This document shows positions 26,607-28,730 of a stretch of DNA of 28,730 nucleotides, piece after piece. Below the pieces are notes generated by a model that saw nothing but the letters and a program-made list of their open reading frames with translations, had not been told where the DNA came from and searched no databases. This stretch comes from JANLSE01 sp038214135 (GTDB lineage Bacteria; Chloroflexota; Chloroflexia; Chloroflexales; Roseiflexaceae), in NCBI GenBank assembly GCA_038214135.1, contig JBBQSD010000074.1:1-28730 (forward strand), written 5' to 3'. Each line of letters starts with the position of its first letter. Positions within the stretch are counted from its first letter, which is position 1. The position numbers and the translations under genes are program-made.

Positions 26607-27368
26607 CTACCCCAAATCCTCATGATCGATATCATCATAGCGCTCGGCAATCATCACACGATCAACGGGAAAGACGACCGACATACGCCGGATGCGATTC
26701 TCGGGATGCGGCGGCAGAACCGCCAACACAACAATACTCATGTCATCGGCTGGATGCCCGTGATCCAGCTCAATTGCCCGTCCAAGTAGCGCATCGGCCA
26801 GTGTGATAGCGCTGGCTCCCTCGGAAGAATGCCAACCAGCGAGAAAGTTGGCCAGGTTCAGATCTTCCCCATAGCGCTCACCAGCCTTGAGTAAGCCATC
26901 GGTGAAGACGACAACATAGGTATTGGGCTGCATGGCAATTTCGGTGATGCGTGGCTTTGTACCAGGGTATAGCCCGATTGGCATTGAGGGTTCACTATGC
27001 ACATGCACGCCAGCGGAATCGAGCACATAGAATGGTGCTGGGTTGTTACGCGAGATCAGCAAACTGCCACTGCGCTGATCGAATGAAAGAATATTGAGCG
27101 TTGCGGCAACCTGGCCCATTCGATAGGTATACAAATAATCGTGGGCAGCACGAGCCACGACTCCATCACGGGCACCATCCTTGAGCTGGGCAATCGCACG
27201 CGTGGCAATCAGGTTGCTCAGCGATTTTGCACCACGCCCACTGCCCTGGCCATCCACCAGCACGACAGAGAACCCGCCACCAGGGCGCTCGATCATTTCG
27301 ATTGTATCGCCGCTTTCGGCAACTCCATGCCGCGGAACCTTCGCTACGCCAACTTGTAGCTCGACCAT
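26607..27368 (-). CDS. SpoIIE-type PP2C serine phosphatase
   Basis: The 253-residue protein is essentially a single PP2C/SpoIIE domain. The metal-binding acids are visible: SGD (Asp21), VLVDGQGSG (Asp39, Gly40), VVFTDGLL (Asp157) and PADDMSIVV (Asp208, Asp209). There is no sensor or membrane domain. A C-terminal tail of about 35 residues is rich in Asp, Glu and Arg. Such phosphatases usually dephosphorylate anti-sigma-factor antagonists or similar switch proteins; no anti-sigma or STAS gene is in the window. GAGG lies five bases before ATG 27368. It is convergent with the histidine kinase; a functional link is possible but not shown. Confidence 0.88.
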   Translation of the reverse strand: MVELQVGVAKVPRHGVAESGDTIEMIERPGGGFSVVLVDGQGSGRGAKSLSNLIATRAIAQLKDGARDGVVARAAHDYLYTYRMGQVAATLNILSFDQRSGSLLISRNNPAPFYVLDSAGVHVHSEPSMPIGLYPGTKPRITEIAMQPNTYVVVFTDGLLKAGERYGEDLNLANFLAGWHSSEGASAITLADALLGRAIELDHGHPADDMSIVVLAVLPPHPENRIRRMSVVFPVDRVMIAERYDDIDHEDLG

Positions 27369-27592
27369 CCTTGCCTCGCCGTCTGTGTGAGATCATTTGC
27401 ATGATTGTAGAGACTCTGCGGCTTTCCAGCAAGATTGTGTGTATCTTCACAACAGAGAGGATAGTGTGATCGCGATAGCCAAAGGCTCTACCTACTCATT
27501 GAATGGCGTTTGAGTATGTACAATCCTCAGTATCGGTTGCCAAGGAAATGAATGGCGGCCATAATGTCCCCAGAAGCGCATACCATACTCTG
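27369..27592. other. Divergent intergenic region, left part
   Basis: Apart from the minus-strand promoter candidate at 27404-27432 I see no gene or strong structure here. Confidence 0.5.
27404..27432 (-). promoter_or_regulatory. Putative promoter of the SpoIIE-type phosphatase
   Basis: On the minus strand: TTGCTG (27432-27427), 17-bp spacer, TACAAT (27409-27404). The -10 is good and the -35 weak. The start would lie about 30 bases before ATG 27368. Confidence 0.35.
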
Positions 27593-27711
27593 CCCCTCAC
27601 CCCAACCCCTCTCCCACGTTCGGGAGAGGGGCCATGCAGCCATGCACGGCATCGTAGTGCGGCATTCCCTCTTCTCTCTACAGTCGGAGAAGGGGGCAGG
27701 GGGATGAGGGG
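27593..27711. repeat. CCCTCACCCC dispersed repeat, long form, copy 5
   Basis: It has the same plan as 8860-8970: CCCCTCACCCC, a CCCCTCTCCC/GGGAGAGGGG hairpin, about 45 bp of spacer, a second CCCTCTTCTC/GGAGAAGGGG hairpin, and GGGGATGAGGGG. It lies in the divergent intergenic region between the phosphatase and the XRE regulator. Confidence 0.8.
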
Positions 27712-27761
27712 TAATAACGGTCGTCATTGCCTTACATTCGCGCTTACAGAGCGCATACTCG

Positions 27762-27791
27762 CTGGCATATGCCTACCGCTGATGGTATAAT
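27762..27791 (+). promoter_or_regulatory. Putative promoter of the XRE/NB-ARC regulator
   Basis: CTGGCA (27762-27767), 18-bp spacer, perfect TATAAT (27786-27791). The start would lie near 27798, about 105 bases before ATG 27904. Confidence 0.4.
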
Positions 27792-27903
27792 CTGGCTACC
27801 ATCCGGTTTCTGATAGGGCAACCAGTCGTCGCGGGGACAGTGGTAGTACACCACAAATCCTTCATCGTGCGGTCATAGTTTGATAGACAGAAAGCGGGAC
27901 GCG

Positions 27904-28730
27904 ATGGCGGGACACCAGCGCCAACCAGCAGACAGCGACGAAGACGCGTTCTTCGGTCAGTGGCTGCGCCATCGTCGTCGAAGCCTCGACCTCACCCAGG
28001 ATGCGCTCGCACAGCGCGTTGGTTGTGTGATCGATACGGTGCGGAAGATCGAGGCTGGCATGCGCCGCCCATCACACGCAATGGCCGAGCGCCTCGCACA
28101 GTGTCTCGCTATCCCGCTAGCTGAGCAGGTTGCCTTCCTCGCCGCTGCACGGGCTGGCCGAGCGCCCCAAGATTCTGTGCCACCCATCCCCGCACGGCTG
28201 AACACCACTGCGCCTACAGCGTCACCGACACCTCTTTCCATCGCCCGTCGCACTGGCTATCTGCCAGCACCCATGACTTCGTTCATTGGGCGGGAGTGGG
28301 AGATCGCGGCAGTCAGTACCCGCCTACGCACTCCAGAGATGCGTCTGGTCACGCTGACTGGTGCTGGCGGCATTGGCAAGACCCGGCTGGCGTTGCGGAT
28401 CGCCGACGGGCTCCACGACGCCTTTCCCCAGGGTGTCTGGTTCGTCAACCTCGTACCAATCCGCGATCCAGCGCTGGTTCTGCCGACGATTGCCCAGGCG
28501 CTTGGTATACGCGAACAGCAGGGTACAACAATCGTCGCAACCCTTCGGGCAGCGCTTGGCAGGCAATGTCTGCTGCTGGTACTCGACAACGTCGAACAGG
28601 TTATTGCGTCTGCGCCCGCACTGGCGGCGCTCCTCGCGGACGTGCCAGGGCTGACGATGCTTGTCACGAGCCGCGAAGCACTGCGCCTCTCCGGTGAGCA
28701 TGTCGTAGTCGTTGCACCACTGGCCGTTCC
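27904..28730 (+). CDS. Partial XRE-type HTH regulator with NB-ARC/STAND ATPase domain
   Basis: From ATG 27904 the frame is open to the window edge (275 codons, C-terminus missing). Residues about 16-68 form an XRE helix-turn-helix (FGQWLRHRRRSLDLTQDALA, then KIEAGMRRPS). A Pro/Thr linker leads to TSFIGREWEIAAV (about 125-137), the usual entry to an NB-ARC-type ATPase, with Walker A LTGAGGIGKTRLAL (151-164), Walker B LLLVLDNVEQ (about 223-232) and the sensor-like LVTSREALRL (253-262). Full-length relatives continue into TPR or WD40 repeats. Such proteins are large, ATP-switched transcription regulators, common in Chloroflexota and actinobacteria. The ribosome-binding site is weak (AAGCGGGA). 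Base use is more GC-rich than its neighbours. Confidence 0.88.
   Translation, partial: MAGHQRQPADSDEDAFFGQWLRHRRRSLDLTQDALAQRVGCVIDTVRKIEAGMRRPSHAMAERLAQCLAIPLAEQVAFLAAARAGRAPQDSVPPIPARLNTTAPTASPTPLSIARRTGYLPAPMTSFIGREWEIAAVSTRLRTPEMRLVTLTGAGGIGKTRLALRIADGLHDAFPQGVWFVNLVPIRDPALVLPTIAQALGIREQQGTTIVATLRAALGRQCLLLVLDNVEQVIASAPALAALLADVPGLTMLVTSREALRLSGEHVVVVAPLAV

Overview
The window reads as chromosomal DNA of a Chloroflexota bacterium, probably class Chloroflexia. This rests on overall gene content and style: secreted proteins with FGYPI-type repeats, a secreted C25-like protease ending in a short FLPSVIH tail, an XRE-plus-NB-ARC regulator, moderately high GC, and dispersed families of CCCTCACCCC and heptamer repeats. 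There is no rRNA or tRNA gene, no CRISPR array, no transposase and no phage gene that I can see.

Layout. 1-2587 (minus): an operon of a small helical protein, a secreted C25-like cysteine peptidase and a third gene cut by the window edge, preceded by a leader terminator hairpin. 3051-5676 (plus): a PaiB-like FMN-binding protein and a GT39-type membrane glycosyltransferase. 5684-8097: a LacI-family regulator with a consensus promoter and an operator-like palindrome at the start point, followed by xylose isomerase (all catalytic residues present). 8192-8842: an orphan DNA methyltransferase. 8998-9897 (minus): an EamA/DMT exporter. 9981-10931: repeats, then a consensus promoter and a long structured leader. 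10932-15828: the conserved prkA-yeaH-spoVR trio. 16146-19307 (minus): a lipoprotein clan-A glycoside hydrolase and a secreted repeat protein. 19531-23861: two ABC half-exporters whose nucleotide sites are degenerate in complementary ways, with a four-helix-bundle gene between them. 23994-26477: a MASE1-PAS-PAS histidine kinase, convergent with a SpoIIE-type phosphatase (26607-27368, minus). 27904 to the end: an XRE/NB-ARC regulator cut by the window edge.

The most unusual signal is a family of 7-bp repeats (AGCTNTC, AGCCGTC, AGGAGTC and relatives). They occur as a forward array, a centre and a reverse array in the two spacers of the prkA operon. The same forward/reverse pair surrounds the four-helix-bundle gene between the ABC halves. 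In all three plus-strand cases the forward array starts in phase with the AG of the upstream TAG stop codon, and in the ABC locus a heptamer supplies the AGGAG ribosome-binding site. This suggests one element in occupied and empty forms. Separately, the prkA operon is bracketed by inverted copies of a ~135-bp repeat.
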